From Datisca glomerata (Eukaryota > Streptophyta > Magnoliopsida > Cucurbitales > Datiscaceae), in NCBI GenBank assembly GCA_003255025.1, contig QANY01004032.1:1185166-1249165 (forward strand): 64,000 bases of DNA. Direction: 5' to 3'. Under the pieces are notes generated by a model. That model was not told the origin of the DNA and did not search any database. It saw only the letters and a list, made by a program, of their open reading frames with translations. This document shows positions 46,011 through 57,989 of the stretch, in pieces. Position 1 is the stretch's first letter. Every line of letters starts with the position of its first letter. The position numbers were made by a program, and so were the translations under genes.

Positions 46011-46565
46011 AACCCATTTGCATACAAGCAACCATCAAAAGATCCTGCCATTGAAGAATTTGAAAATTTTGACCTATCAAACATTTCTAACAATCTCAAA
46101 GAAACCGGAAAAGGTAAAAGCCCATAATACTTAACAAAAATTGATTTAAAGTCAAAACATTCAATGGAAGGACAACTACCTTTTGCTCAAAATTTTCATT
46201 CATTGATTATGGTCATAACGAATTGAAATATCCAAGAAATGAGTGGGTCGCTAAATTGGACAAGATTTTGGAATAAGTTGGATTGAAATGTGACTTCAAC
46301 GTAGCATTGATTCAATGGTATGAAAAAAGTGAAAAAAATATGATTTCACAAAGATAATGAAATCTGTTATAAAGACAATAAAATTTTAACTGTGAACCTG
46401 TTGGGACAAGAAATTTTCAAATTTGAGTTTTCAGACAAATCAGTCAAAGAATTTTTGATACTGGAAGGAACTTTTTTGTCATGCCTGACAGATTTCAAAA
46501 AAGTCATAGGCATGCTATGGAATCCTTAACAAAAACAACGATCATTATCACTTTTCAGAAAATAT
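46011..46565 (+). pseudogene. AlkB-like 2OG-Fe(II) dioxygenase domain fused behind viral RT
   Basis: Reads in shifting frames. First a linker NPFAYKQPSKDPAIEEF (also in copy 2). Then near 46206-46320 ELKYPRNEWVAKLDKILE, a stop, and FNVALIQWYEKSEK. After a frameshift FHKDNE with the HxD iron motif at 46347-46355, then ILTVNLLGQEIFKFEF. After another frameshift FVMPDRFQKSHRHAM, with candidate distal His at 46505-46507 or 46511-46513, and TIIITFQK where the family has an R-x5-R type end. This order is that of virus-type AlkB proteins, which remove alkyl lesions from RNA in several plant RNA viruses. The terminal Arg residues are not visible. Three disruptions make it non-functional here. Confidence 0.72.
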
Positions 46566-47880
46566 GTGAGGTCGATGAATGGTTCGATTATAGAAGAGTC
46601 AGCAACACTACAATTGGCCTTTAATGACCAATTTAAAGAGGAGTCTTCTACTCCTAGCCAAGCTCAATTAACAATCCTTAGGTCCATCAGACCTAATTAC
46701 CAATTAGCCCTAGTAAATCAATTTGACCCTTTTAAATATCTCAACCTTTTGATGCCCAATCTTCAATCAACCAATCACAAAATATAAAAAAATATCCCCT
46801 TACTTTCCCAAAATCTCAGCAAAATCTCTTTCATATTGTGCACTTATTTGTTCATATAAAAGATCATGTTCAAATTACGAAAGCCCATTTCATTCCTGAT
46901 TTTCACTATGTCCCTGGACACAAGGACAAAAGTCTCAGTTTCCACATATATATTCTCTTAGAAACTTAATCCATAAATATTAACCCAATAAAAAATCTTG
47001 AAGGAAAGATTCTCTATAATTCCTTCTATATTCTTAAAATTGTGACTATGGAAGGCTCGAAGTCTCATCCTTCTGCTTTTAAAATGCTTTGAAATAAAAA
47101 ACATTACAATTATTTTGATTATATTGATGCTTGGTATACAATCTTCTTGCATCAAAATATTTATTTTTCTCACTCTTGATTTTTAAATTTGATAAAAAAT
47201 TTAAAATTGATTTTCCGAATTGGTATTTAAGATGATGGTCCATTCACGGTCCCGTTTTGGAACTATTTTCAATAGATTTTCAACAATGTTTTAATTTGTT
47301 TCTAAATTTTACAAGCCCTCACCAATTGAGGCGTCCTTCCCTCAACTTCTATGTTTCTCATTAAATGGTAATATTCAACTAAGGATGGAACCTCTCCCAG
47401 GAATATTATGTTAAATGGTGGAACAACTTTAATACCCATAAAATCATTGCCTCCATTAACTATGAATTTGCAAAATATCCATCCTAACCTACAATTGGCG
47501 AATCCTTTTGCCCAGGCCCCATTAAAATTTATTGAGCCCATTAACCCAAATTCACAAACCAAACAATCCAATTCAAACTCATCCAAAGAATCCAAACCCA
47601 CTTCAAAGGAAAAATCAAAAGCCACAAAACATAAATCCAGGCTTAAGCAAGAATTGATTAAAAAAATGCTTCTCCTTTTGGAAAACAATAATAATTATGA
47701 TTCAGAGTCATTTGTGGAGTCAAGCCACTAAATTAAGTGAAATATCCAATCCACCAAAAGGACTACCCTTTAACAATCGAAGGATCAAAATATTCAAAAT
47801 ATTCAAAATGGGTGCATTTTAGGATTCTCAAGACACATTTGACGATGTCAATCTAAGTGACAAACGAATGAATGAGTGAA
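46566..47880 (+). pseudogene. Second ORF of unknown function, pararetrovirus (copy 6)
   Basis: ATG at 46575. The N-terminus (MNGSIIEESAT) differs from other copies, but from about 46660 (LTILRSIRPNYQLALVNQFDPF) it is homologous to 34400 onward. Trp-rich centre to 47420 and a Lys/Ser-rich C-terminus at 47408-47731 follow. Divergence at the N-terminus fits a distinct virus subtype. Broken by stops throughout. Confidence 0.72.
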
Positions 47881-48630
47881 TAAAAAATAAAAAAAATAAA
47901 AGAACATAAAAGAAAAGAAAAGAAAATGAAGAAAATATTATCATGAAATCAAGAAATTCAAAGATGGAGCAATTTCAAGATATCATAATGACTCTCCAAG
48001 ATGAAGCAATAGTCAAGATGATTTTCAAGACAACAATGATGACTTCTCCAACATGAAGCAATAATCAAGATATGAATTTCAAGATAGTAATTATCAAGGA
48101 ATATTTGTATATTGTCTTCTTGTGGAATTATTGTGCAAGTTGTCCTTTTCTCATTAATTAGTTAAAAGTTGTAATGTAAAATATTTTTACTATTTTTCCT
48201 TTTCTCTTTAATTAGTCATAAGTTGCAATGTAAAATATTTTTTACTTTAGTAGAAAAGAATAATGCAGGTAAGTGATGGGATCCCGGTGAACTCAACTCT
48301 CATTGCCAATAAGTACGTTGCCTTCTCCCATTTGTGATTCATAACTTGATTTTCACTCATACTTATTTTGAGAGAAAAACTTATTTTGAAAAATAAAGCT
48401 TTCTTCTTCCTCCTCTTTTGTAATCATTTTCTTCTTTCTTCTCAACAATTAGTGAGTGGGAGTAATAATTAGTCATTGCAAATCAAATTTCAAATCTTGT
48501 AATCTTGTAAGTTTTTATTTTCTTTCAAATAATATTTGGTATCTTAATACCTTGTCCTTAAGTTCTTCTCCTTTTCTCCTCTTTTGGTATCAAAGTCAAA
48601 CCTGGTAGGATATTTACAATGAGGAAGAAC
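47881..48630 (+). promoter_or_regulatory. Pararetrovirus promoter region and primer site (copy 6)
   Basis: Non-coding. Contains an AAAAG microsatellite near 47910, the conserved AAGTTGTAATGTAAAATATTTTTAC block, a promoter-like stretch near 48300-48325, a polyadenylation-like AAAATAAAGC at 48391-48400, then pyrimidine-rich DNA and the primer-site relic TGGTATCAAAGTC at 48585-48597. The order matches a caulimovirid pregenomic RNA promoter, R region and leader start. Confidence 0.7.
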
Positions 48631-48854
48631 AATAATTAAGCACGTAAGTGATGAGTTTTTCCTACCAGGAATGAAGCATTCCTTTAAATTATGTGACTAA
48701 AATTTTTATAACCTCATTGTGAGGCAATAATAACAATGATTATTCAAGTAAGCAAGTGAGCAACAATAATAATAATAATAACCAGCCACTTGGGTAAAGA
48801 GGAGAAGAATTACTTCTAAATAACCTACTCATCGTTCAAGATGATTAAATTTTC
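48631..48854 (-). pseudogene. Mosaic of pararetrovirus leader and capsid scraps
   Basis: Within 225 bp: minus leader, a capsid fragment at 48655-48725 (homologous to 27370-27430 and 61380-61445), then leader again at 48726-48850. These pieces lie apart in an intact genome. Confidence 0.65.
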
Positions 48855-49485
48855 TAATAACATTACTTTGGCTAGATTGAATCAACAAGTTTTGGTTTTT
48901 TGGACTCTTATTGATGGCTTGAAAATTCATATTGACTTTGTAATGAATTCTAAAAATCAAAGCTTGGAGCTGGACACTTCAATGAATTGATAATCACTAG
49001 TTTTGATATTCAAAGTCAAGGCTTTAAGAATATGGGGATATGTTAAACTAACAGATAAATATGGAAAGAAATCAAAATGGATTGGACCATTAAAAAGAGA
49101 ATATTAAATTAATTCTAAAATACTATCAATAAAATTGGTGAATGTTGCACCACACAAGGCTAACAAGACAAATGTATTTAGACATCTTCTTGTGAATAGT
49201 TTTACTCCATTCTAGACTAAACCAGTGTGAAGAAAGTTGTATCCTTCTTCAATATGATGTTTAATTACATTAGAAGAAAGTACAATTTCATGTTCTTTCC
49301 AAAGAGTATATGTGTTTTCAATTGTTTTAACATGATGCTGAGACTTGAAGGTAGCAGCAGACCATGTTGATTTATAAATGTTTTTTACTAGAAATTTTAG
49401 GTATATTCCATACCTTATCATCTATATGGTCATATGCTAAATATTCAACATGTTCTTCATCAATAATGTCTGGCATTATATTCAT
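48855..49485 (-). pseudogene. Movement protein, pararetrovirus (copy 7)
   Basis: Homologous to 29837-30620 in reverse. The best preserved stretch is 49212-49421, with TWSAATFKSQHHVKTIEN and HHIEEGYNFLHTGLV. The RDARF-type block near 49160 has decayed, and part of the middle is deleted. Confidence 0.78.
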
Positions 49486-50020
49486 TGTAGACATACTGCT
49501 ACAAGAAGAATTACTTCAAATAACCTAGTCAATGTTCAAGATGACTAAATTATTCTAATGATTAAGATTTTCATGATGTATTTTGATCATCAAACCTGCT
49601 ATGACTTCTACAACCTCCTATGACGTTTAACTCTTATCCCCTTTGTCTCTTACAGCTTACCCTCAAGATTTAGAGCCTCTAAAAAGGTCTTATTGTGGTG
49701 CCAGAAGTAAGCCTAATAAAAACTGATACGTCAGATTCACAGATTAAAAAATCAAAGGTACAGAGAAATAATCAAGCATAAAAATAACCATCCACTTGAG
49801 CGAAGAGTCAGATTAAGCAAAAATAACTATTCAAGTAACCAGTAAGCAACAAAAATAACAATAACCAGCCACTTGGGCTGAGAGGAAGAATAATAATTAA
49901 GCAAGTAATAGTATATACCCTACTAGGTTTGGCTCTACTACCAAAAGAGATGGAATTACGTTTAATTTAGATATGGGGTCTTAAGAAGACAAGTATTTAT
50001 TCACTCAACATTTGAAAAAA
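49486..50020 (-). promoter_or_regulatory. Pararetrovirus leader and primer site (copy 7)
   Basis: Leader of about 440 bp ending in the minus-strand primer-site relic at 49931-49943 (plus strand GGCTCTACTACCA), followed by the edge of the intergenic region to about 50000. Confidence 0.75.
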
Positions 50021-50440
50021 CAACCACCAACCACTTGGGTGGATAGCAATAACTAACCAGGTTTGGCTTAGTTTTATATTTGGACTATCAAACCTCCTAC
50101 GACTTCTACAACCTCCTATGAAGTTAACTCTTCTCCACTTCACCTCTTATAGCTACCCTACCCTTAGGATTTACAGCCTCTAAAAAGGTCTTATTGGGGT
50201 ACCTTAAGTAAACATAATAGAAACTCATATGTCAGATTCACAAATTACAAAATCAAAGGTATAGAGAAATAATCATGTATAAAAATAACCAACCACTTGG
50301 GCGGAGAGTCAGATTAAATAAAAATAATTATTCAAGTAAGCAAGCAAGCAACAATAATATCAATAACCAACCACTTAGACGGAGAGGAAGAATAATAATT
50401 AAGCAAGTAATAGTAAATACCCTACCAGGTTTGGTTTTAA
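50021..50440 (-). promoter_or_regulatory. Second pararetrovirus leader copy in tandem
   Basis: A further minus-strand leader, close in sequence to 49560-49930, with its own primer-site relic at 50433-50445 (GGTTTTAATACCA). Two leaders in a row show either tandem insertion ends or a local duplication. Confidence 0.75.
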
Positions 50441-52076
50441 TACCAAAATAGGTGAAATTACGTTTAATTTAAGGTCAATGTATTAATATACCAAATATTT
50501 ATTGAAACCCCAATTCTTGGAGAGGATCAAGAATCAATTCCCGATAATAATAATACATTTTTTTACACAATAATGAACATTTCATTTAGACGCCAAGTAA
50601 CATTACTTCGCATAACAATGATAAATTAATCAATCTTAGGTGTCCTACCATAAATTATTTTGATTCATACAAAAACATATTTTTGTCCAGAATAATAGCT
50701 AAGTTTGATAGTAATCAGCCTTTTTAGGATGAAAAATTCATAAATGGCTTAACAAATTTGTTTGCCCATAATATTAGAACCGTCTCTAGTGATGACCTAG
50801 GAAACATAGACTACAATAGTCTCACCTATGGTACAATTATCACTACAATAAAAAGGGAAGGATTAAGAATGTGTATTGATATGAAAATCAATAAACAAAT
50901 TCAAAAGGAGAAGAAAACCGCCAAATATGAATTATAGAATTTCTGTGAACAATAAGAATTGCCTGCTATTGCCCCTTCTCAAAGAATAGGAAAAAATCTC
51001 AAATGAATCCTAGAAAAATTTACAAACTCCATAGGAGAAAATTCCACATACAGAGAAATAAAAATTTTGACAAAAATTTCTCTAAGAATAAAATTCATCC
51101 AAAAATAAAATCCAATAAATAATTTATTGATAAAAGTAAAATCAAGTGTTTTAAGTGTGGCCAAAATGGTCATTTCCCCATCACTTGTTAATTCAAAAAC
51201 AAAATTAACTAATTAAAAATATCTTATAAAGAAAAACAAGAATTGTTTTTCTTTATAATACTAAAATAGGTGAAATTATGTTTAATTTAAGGTCAAGGTA
51301 TTAATATGCCAAATATTTATTGAAACCCCAATTCTTGGAGAGGATCAAGAATCAATTCCCGATAATAATAATACATTTTTTTACACAATAATGAACATTT
51401 CATTTAGACGCCAAGTAACATTACTTCGCATAACAATGATAAATTAATCAATTTTAGGTGTCCTACCATAAGTGATTTTGATTCATACAAAAACATATTT
51501 TTGTCCAGAATAATAGCTAAGTTTGATAGTAATCAGCCTTTTTAGGATGAAAAATTCATAAATGGCTTAACAAATTTGTTTGCCCATAATATTAGAACCG
51601 TTTCTAGTGATGACCTAGGAAACATAGACTACAATAGTCTCACTTATGGTACAATTATCACTACAATAAAAATGGAAGGATTAAGAATGTGTATTGATAT
51701 GAAAATCAATAAACAAATTCAAAAAGAGAAGAAAACCGCCAAATATGAATTATAGAATTTCTGTGAGCAATAAGAATTGCCTGCTATTGCCCCTTCTCAA
51801 AGAATAGGAAAAAATCTCAACTGAATCCTAGGAAAATTTACAAACCCCATAGGAGAAAATTCCACATACAGAGAAACAAAAATTTTGACAAATATTTCTC
51901 TAAGAATAAAATTCATCCAAAAAGAAAACTCAATAAATAATTTATTGATAAAAGTAAAATCAAGTGTTTTAAGTGTGGCCAAAATGTCCATTTCCCCAAC
52001 ACTTGTTAATTCAAAAACAAAATTAACTAATTAAAAATATCTTATAAAGAAAAACAAGAATTGTTTAAAACTATAG
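50441..52076 (+). repeat. 818-bp tandem duplication of leader edge plus capsid
   Basis: Unit 1 starts at 50441 and unit 2 at 51259, exactly 818 bp later. Only scattered substitutions distinguish them. Each unit begins with a minus-strand primer-site edge (TACCAAAATAGG or TACTAAAATAGG) and continues with plus-strand capsid. The joint lies after AAACAAGAATTGTTT in the capsid tail. Confidence 0.9.
50540..52060 (+). pseudogene. Capsid core and zinc knuckle, two copies (pararetrovirus copy 8)
   Basis: Plus-strand capsid core with frameshifts, twice. Knuckles lie at 51147-51188 (CFKCGQNGHFPITC, CCHC intact) and 51965-52006 (CFKCGQNVHFPNTC, Gly changed to Val). These copies retain the core that copy 3 lost. 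The basic stretch before the knuckle (RKIYKLHRRKFH) is typical of caulimovirid capsids. Confidence 0.85.
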
Positions 52077-52684
52077 AATCTATAGATTACTATGAAAGTA
52101 GTAATGAAGATTTACGAGAATTTGATTCATCTGGTTCTAATGAATTAAACTCTTCAAGTTCCAACACTGATTCTTCTAACATCCCTATGGGGTGCAATGA
52201 TAGCTTTTGTCTGAAATTTGTTAATGTTCTAAACAAAAATGAAGAACAAGAAAACTTTTTATTAGATTTCATTAGTAGAATTGAAAATTGTAAATTAAAA
52301 CAAGATTACCTTGAAAGACTTAGAAAGGTAATCCAAAAGAAAGAAAATTTCAAGTATAATACTAATATTGTTAGCATTTTACAAACCCTTGAAAAGTTTA
52401 ACAAAGTTAAAAGGAAGGGAAAAGAAGTTACTCTTCAAGAACTTCAGAAAGAAATAAAAAAGATTAAAAATAAAATAAAAGAACTAAAAGATTCAAACTC
52501 TAAAATAACAAAAGAATTAAGTATTTTAAAAATAGAAAATTTAATTAAAAAATATGAGTCTAGTGAACTAGGAGAAGCTAGTAAATTCCTAATATCTGAT
52601 AATGAGATTGAAGAATCTGTTTTCAACATACAAGGTGATGACAACTTCCTTCAATCCCTTAATCACATTAAACTTAAGAAATGA
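52061..52684 (+). pseudogene. Intact 207-codon capsid tail frame
   Basis: Uninterrupted frame from 52061 to a stop at 52682-52684. The first third is acidic and Ser-rich (a DYYESSNEDLREFDSSGSNE-type stretch), followed by NKNEEQENFLLDFISRIEN and a Lys/Glu-rich coiled coil about residues 80-165. It is the C-terminal part of the capsid polyprotein following the second 818-bp unit. Longest uninterrupted viral frame in the window. No start codon context suggests it is a gene in its own right. Confidence 0.8.
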
Positions 52685-52690
52685 CACATA

Positions 52691-52864
52691 ATGGTCAGAA
52701 TTACTATTAAAGATTTTGACTTCACCTCTATAGCTCTTATTGATTCTGGAGTTGAGTTAAATTGTATGTAGGAATGATCTGTTCATACCAAGTACTTCAA
52801 GAAGACAAAATACTCTTTGTCCTCTGCCAATGGTACTCGAATGCATATCAATTCAAAAATTCTA
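52691..52864 (+). pseudogene. Protease start, truncated (pararetrovirus copy 8)
   Basis: Reads ALIDSGVELNCM (active site Asp-Ser-Gly), then a stop, and is cut after NGTRMHINSK-like sequence at about 52864, where a minus-strand leader begins. The break joins two copies in convergent orientation. Confidence 0.8.
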
Positions 52865-53520
52865 TAATAACAAAAACCAACCATTTGGGAGGAGAAGAAG
52901 AACAATAATTAAGCAATTAATATTAAATATCCTACTAGATTTGTCTCTGATTCTAAAAAAGACAGAATTGTGATTAATTTAGAGACGAGGTATTGAAACA
53001 AGTCAAATGTTTATTTAAGGCAGGGAAAGTGGAGTTTTCCGGGAACCCATCACTTACATGCACTATTCTTTTCTACTAAAATAAAAATATTTTACATTAC
53101 AACTTTTGTCTAATTAAAGAGAAAAGGACAAATATTTGTCTAATCTTTATACAACTTGTATAATAATTTCACAATTATACAAAATACAAATATTTCTTTA
53201 TAATTACTATTCTACAAATCGTATCTTGATTATTACTTCATATTGGAGAAGTCATAATTGCTGTCTTGAATAGTCATCATGACTATTGGTGCATATTGGA
53301 TAGTTATCATGACATTTGAAATTGTTATTCCTTCAAATTTGTTGATTGCATCATTGGCATTTTGCCAAGGATATATTCCTCTATCCCAATTGTTAGAATT
53401 TTTGGTATTTTTCCAACGATAAATTCCTCTATACAACCTCATTGATTAATCTGAAGATCTAGTGATTTTACTATAAATATTATTTTTCTTTTTTTTCTTA
53501 TTTATTTACTTATTTATTCA
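52865..53520 (-). promoter_or_regulatory. Pararetrovirus leader scrap, primer site and promoter (copy 9 end)
   Basis: Leader scrap at 52865-52941; primer-site relic at 52942-52954 (TGTCTCTGATTCT on the plus strand); then the intergenic region read on the minus strand to about 53520. The conserved TTTACATTACAACTTTTG block lies at 53090-53107. A deletion near 53010-53040 removes the part with the polyadenylation-like signal. Confidence 0.7.
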
Positions 53521-53529
53521 TCATCACTC

Positions 53530-54882
53530 AGATTGATGTCATCAAATGGGTCATGTGCATCTTGGAATACGTCATAAGCTCATTGTGATAAGACACGACC
53601 TTTTTGAGTATTTCGGTCCTTCAATTAAAGAAGGGTAGTCTTTTTGAAGGATTGAGCCTTTTGGAAATTTATCTTGATTGAATGGCTTGACTCTACAGAT
53701 GATTCATAGTTAGAATTATTATCATTTTCTAAAAGAAGAAGCATATTTGAATGAATTCTTGCTTCAATTTTGGATTTAGGATTTGTGGCTTTGACTTTTA
53801 GTTTTCCCTTTGAAGTGGGGTTTGGATTCTTTAGATTAATTTGAATGAGATTGTTTTGTTTGGGAATTTTGGTTAACCGGCTCATTATATTTTAATGGAT
53901 CTGGGGAAAAAGGGCCAATTTTAGATTAGGATGGAGATTTGAAAAATCATGGTTAATGAATACAATGATTTTCTAGGTCTCGAATTTATCCCACCATTTA
54001 ACATCATACTGATGGGTGAGAATTCCTTCTTCAATTGCATATTTCCATTTAAGAATTCAAGGTATTTTGTATTTATTTGAGAAACAAAGTAATTGGGGAA
54101 ATGAGGTGTTTATTGGTAAGGGTTTGTATGTTTTTAAAAATAAATTGAAAGATTGTTGGAAATCAATTGGAAATAATTCTATGACACAACCATGAATGGA
54201 CCACCATATTAAGAACCAATTTGAAAAACTAATTTTAAAATTTTTATGAAAATTTAGGAACCATGGGTGAGAAAAGTCACTATTTTGATGGAGAAAAATT
54301 ATATGCCAAGCATCAATATAGTCAAAATAATTGTATCTTTTTTATTTAAAAATATTTTGAGAGTTGAATGATAGACTTTCTAATCCTCCATGATTATGAT
54401 TTTGAGAATGTAGAATGAATGATAGAGAATCTTTCATTTAGAACTTTTTATTGGACTGATATTTATCGATTTCATTTCTAAGAGAATGTCTCCGTAGAAA
54501 CTGAGATTTTTATCGTTGTAAGCAAGGACAAAGTGGAAATCAGGAGTAAAATGGACTTTGTCAATTTTAACAGAAACCTTCAAATGAACAAATTGAGGCT
54601 CAATATAAAAGACATTTTTACTGGGCATATTTTGAAAATAAGGGGATATTTTTTATATTTTGTAATTGACTGGTTGAGCAATTAGGCATAAAAAGTTTGA
54701 GAGATTGAGAACGGGTCAAATTGATTGACAAGGGCTGATTGATAATTGGGTTTGATGGACCCAAGAATGGTTAATTGGTTAGGAGTGACAATCTCCTTTT
54801 TTATTTGGGCCTTAAAGGGCCATTTGTCGAGTCGAAAACTCTCCTTTGATTCTATCCTTTGAGCCTGAGGCCTAGACTCCAT
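53530..54882 (-). pseudogene. Second ORF of unknown function, pararetrovirus (copy 9)
   Basis: ATG at 54882 (MESRPQ). An open stretch at 54434-54628 includes NVFYIEPQFVHL and FHFVLAYNDKNLSFYG. The Trp-rich middle lies at 54000-54300 and the Lys-rich C-terminus at 53625-53885. It retains the full length and is the best minus-strand example. Confidence 0.75.
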
Positions 54883-54893
54883 CTTGATGACCC

Positions 54894-55480
54894 TGTAAAA
54901 ATTCACGAGTAAGAAAATCAGGAATTGAATTATTAATGCTTGAATAAATTTAATATCAAAATAAAAAATTTTAAGAATAGACTACAATCTAGCAAAAATT
55001 AGTTGGGAAGCAATATTCTTGACATCTTTATTCAAAACATATTTTGCACACTTACAGACAATTTTTAAAAGAAATTTTTGATTTAATAAATCATCTTGAA
55101 AATTTTGAATACATAATACAACATCTAAAATTTCTTTCTTAATAGTACTATAAATAATTTGAGATTCGGTCCAAGTTCTAGATGTAAACCTGATAATTTA
55201 TTTAGGTGCTTTTAGAGAGATTTTTTGTAATAAGATACCTACATATCTAAGTTTAAAGGCATCACTTTGGATAATTTTAAAAGAATTAATAGTAGGGTTG
55301 CCAAGACAAGGAAGTGTCTTAACATGAGTTTTAATTTTCTTAATTAAATTGGTATGGACAGTTGTCTATGGAGGAGGATTTTTCTTAAGCCTTTCAAAGA
55401 TGGGCTTGCAATGAATTCTTAGATTGTTATAGATCAAATAAGTAATTAAGTGATCCTAAAAATCATTGTAATTGAGTTTT
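54894..55480 (-). pseudogene. Pararetrovirus RNase H (copy 9)
   Basis: The end (NSIPDFLTREF-like) lies near 54910, and the middle reads ELGPN near 55165 and ASDLGYVGILL-like residues at 55220-55270. The start is near 55460. Fairly complete but in several frames. Confidence 0.78.
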
Positions 55481-56210
55481 ATCAATGATTTCATCGGGAA
55501 ATTTATCTACAATTGTATGACACAGTCAATTGGTTTGATAATAGAATGGTAAATCTCAAATCCTAGGAATCTGACTCTGGATTGAAATAATTTGATTTTA
55601 CTTGCAGAGATTACTAAACCGTTTTGTTTTATTATTTTTGAAAACAATTCAAGGTTTTCCAATATTGATCAATTGATTTACAAAAAATAAGAACATCATC
55701 AATATAAACAATTGAGAAATTGGTTGAAAATTGCATTCATTATATTCTAAAATTCACTTGGAGCATTCTTTACACCAAAAAGTATTACATTCCTTTTATA
55801 ATGGCCAAATGGAGTTACAAATGCGATTTTGTACTCATCATTCTCATTTATTTGGATTTTTTCCAAAATCTAGATTTCATGTCAAATTTAGTGAATACAA
55901 TAACATTTCCAGTCTGATGATTAACTCCCTTTTGTTTGTTATAGGATATTCCAAAATATTATTAAGGGGCTTGTAACTAATAACTAATATAGGAACTTCT
56001 CATTCAAATTGACTTACCTTTAGGACATAAAAGGCAGACCAAAACCAATGAGATTTTATTTTCCTAATAATATTTGTATTAAGAAGTTATGTAATTTCTT
56101 TCTTATAGAATTGAAGCATATCAAATCCCCTAAATTTAATAAGGTAGACTAACAGTATGATGCTTCCTATGCCAGAATTCATTAGGAATGTTAGCACACA
56201 ATTCTTTACA
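55481..56210 (-). pseudogene. Pararetrovirus reverse transcriptase (copy 9)
   Basis: C-terminal block VRFLGFEIYHSIIKPID near 55530-55580; catalytic box at 55690-55710 (minus strand reads VYIDDVLIF, the intact YIDD type); then the FGHYEW-type and FDMKS-type blocks to 55890, and the N-terminal region to 56200. This copy shows the normal RT box that copies 2 and 6 lack. Confidence 0.85.
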
Positions 56211-56439
56211 ATTTTTTCTTCAAAGATTTTAATTTATTTTTGAAGAGTAGGATTTTGAAGTAGTTCTTCAATTATTTTTGAATAGTATTTCATCTTTGAG
56301 AAAACATAATTATTTTTTTACAAGAAATTAAATTCACAGTTTTATAAATGGAATTTAGTTTTAAAGTTTTCCATTTCCCATTGTGAGAAAATGAAAGAAG
56401 ATTGAATTTGACAGGTTTACTCATAGGATAGGTAATGAT

Positions 56440-56745
56440 CTCATCATGCTATATAGTGAAAGGATATAATAGAGAAATGATTGGCAATCCTAGGATAATT
56501 TTATCTGTCATATTTTTTACTAAGACAAATGATGTCTTAGAACATACATTGTCTTGGCAAATATAGACTTTAGAAATTTCATAATTTATATGTATTCGAG
56601 TACCATTAGGTGAGGACAAAAATTCTTTTGTCTTATTGAAGTACTTGGTAGGAACAAATCCTTCTTGCATACAATTTAAGTTAGCTCCAGAATCAATAAG
56701 AGTCATGGTGGTGAAATCAAAATCTTGAATAATAATTCTGACCAT
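56440..56745 (-). pseudogene. Pararetrovirus aspartic protease (copy 9)
   Basis: Open frame 56745-56449 (98 codons). The active site TLIDSGANLNCM is intact, and the end reads DKIILGLPIISLLYP. In intact viruses it cleaves the polyprotein. Best preserved protease in the window. Confidence 0.88.
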
Positions 56746-56749
56746 TATG

Positions 56750-57985
56750 TGTCATTTCTTCAGTTTAATGTGATTAAGGGTTTTAAGGAAGTTGTCATCA
56801 TCTTGTACGTTGACAACAGGTTCTTCAATCTCATTATCAGATATTTGAGATTTACTAGGTTCTCCTAGTTCACTGACTTATGTATTTGAATTAAATTTTT
56901 TATTTTTAAAAGATTTAATTTTTCTATCATTTTAGTGTTTAATTCTTTTATTTCATTTTTAATGTTTTTTTATTTCTTTCTGAAGTTCTTGAAGACTAAC
57001 TTTTTTTTTCTTCCCCTTAGTTCTATTGATTTTTCAAACGTTTATGAAAGGCTAACAATATTATTATACTTAGAATTTTGTTTCTTTTAGATTGTCATTC
57101 TAAGTCTTTCAAGGTAATCTTGTTTTAATTCAAGATTTTTAATTTTACTAATTAAATCTAATAAAATATTTTCTAGTTCTTCATTTTTATTTAGAACATT
57201 AACAAATTTCTAACAACATCTATCCTTGTACCCCATAGAGAGGTTAGGAGAATCACTATTGAACTTGAAGAGTTTAATTCGTTGGTATTAGATGAATCAA
57301 ATTCTCCTAAATATTCATTACTACTTTCATAGTAATCTATGGATTTGATAATGCTAAACAATTCTTGTTTTTCTTCATTAGATATTTTTAATTAATTAAT
57401 TTTGTTTTTGAATTGACAAGTGTTAAAGAAATGACCATTTTGGCCACTCTTAAAACACTTTATCTCAATTTTATCAATAAATTGTTTATTGAGTTTTCTT
57501 TTTGGATGATTTTTATTCTTAGAGAAATATTTGGCAATCTGTATTGCTCACAAAAATTTTCTAATTCATATTTGGTAGTTTTATTCTCTTTTAAATGTGT
57601 TTATTGATTTTCATATCAATACACATTTTTAATCTTTCCTTTTATATTGTAGTGATAATGGTACCATAGGTGAGACTATTGTAGCCTATAATTCCTTGGT
57701 CATCACTATGGACGATTCTAATTTTATGGGGAAAAAATTTGGTAAGTCATTTGTGAATTTTTCTTTTACAAAAGGTTAATTACTATCATCCCTAGCCATT
57801 CCTCTAGACAAAAATATGTTTTGTACCAGTCAAAATCGCTTAGGATAGGACACCTAAGATTGGTTAATTGATCATGGATACGTGAAGTAATATTACTTGG
57901 CGTTCAATGAAATGTTCAATTATTATGTAAAAAGTGTATTAATAGCATTAGGCATTGTTTCCTGATCGTCTCAAATAATTGAGGT
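56750..57985 (-). pseudogene. Pararetrovirus capsid region (copy 9), truncated
   Basis: Lys/Glu-rich tail at 56760-57340, knuckle near 57415-57460 (CQV/CFKSGQNGHFFNTC-like, one Cys altered to Ser), and capsid core to 57985, where it stops in mid-frame at CTTCGGC and leader sequence begins. The internal basic region is shortened. The movement protein is missing altogether. Confidence 0.78.
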
Positions 57986-57989
57986 TCCT

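Noticed and set aside
46011..46565. Simple stop-ridden spacer between RT and the second ORF
   Set aside because: Three successive frames give ordered blocks of one protein family, with an HxD motif and distal His at sensible spacing, which random spacer would not.
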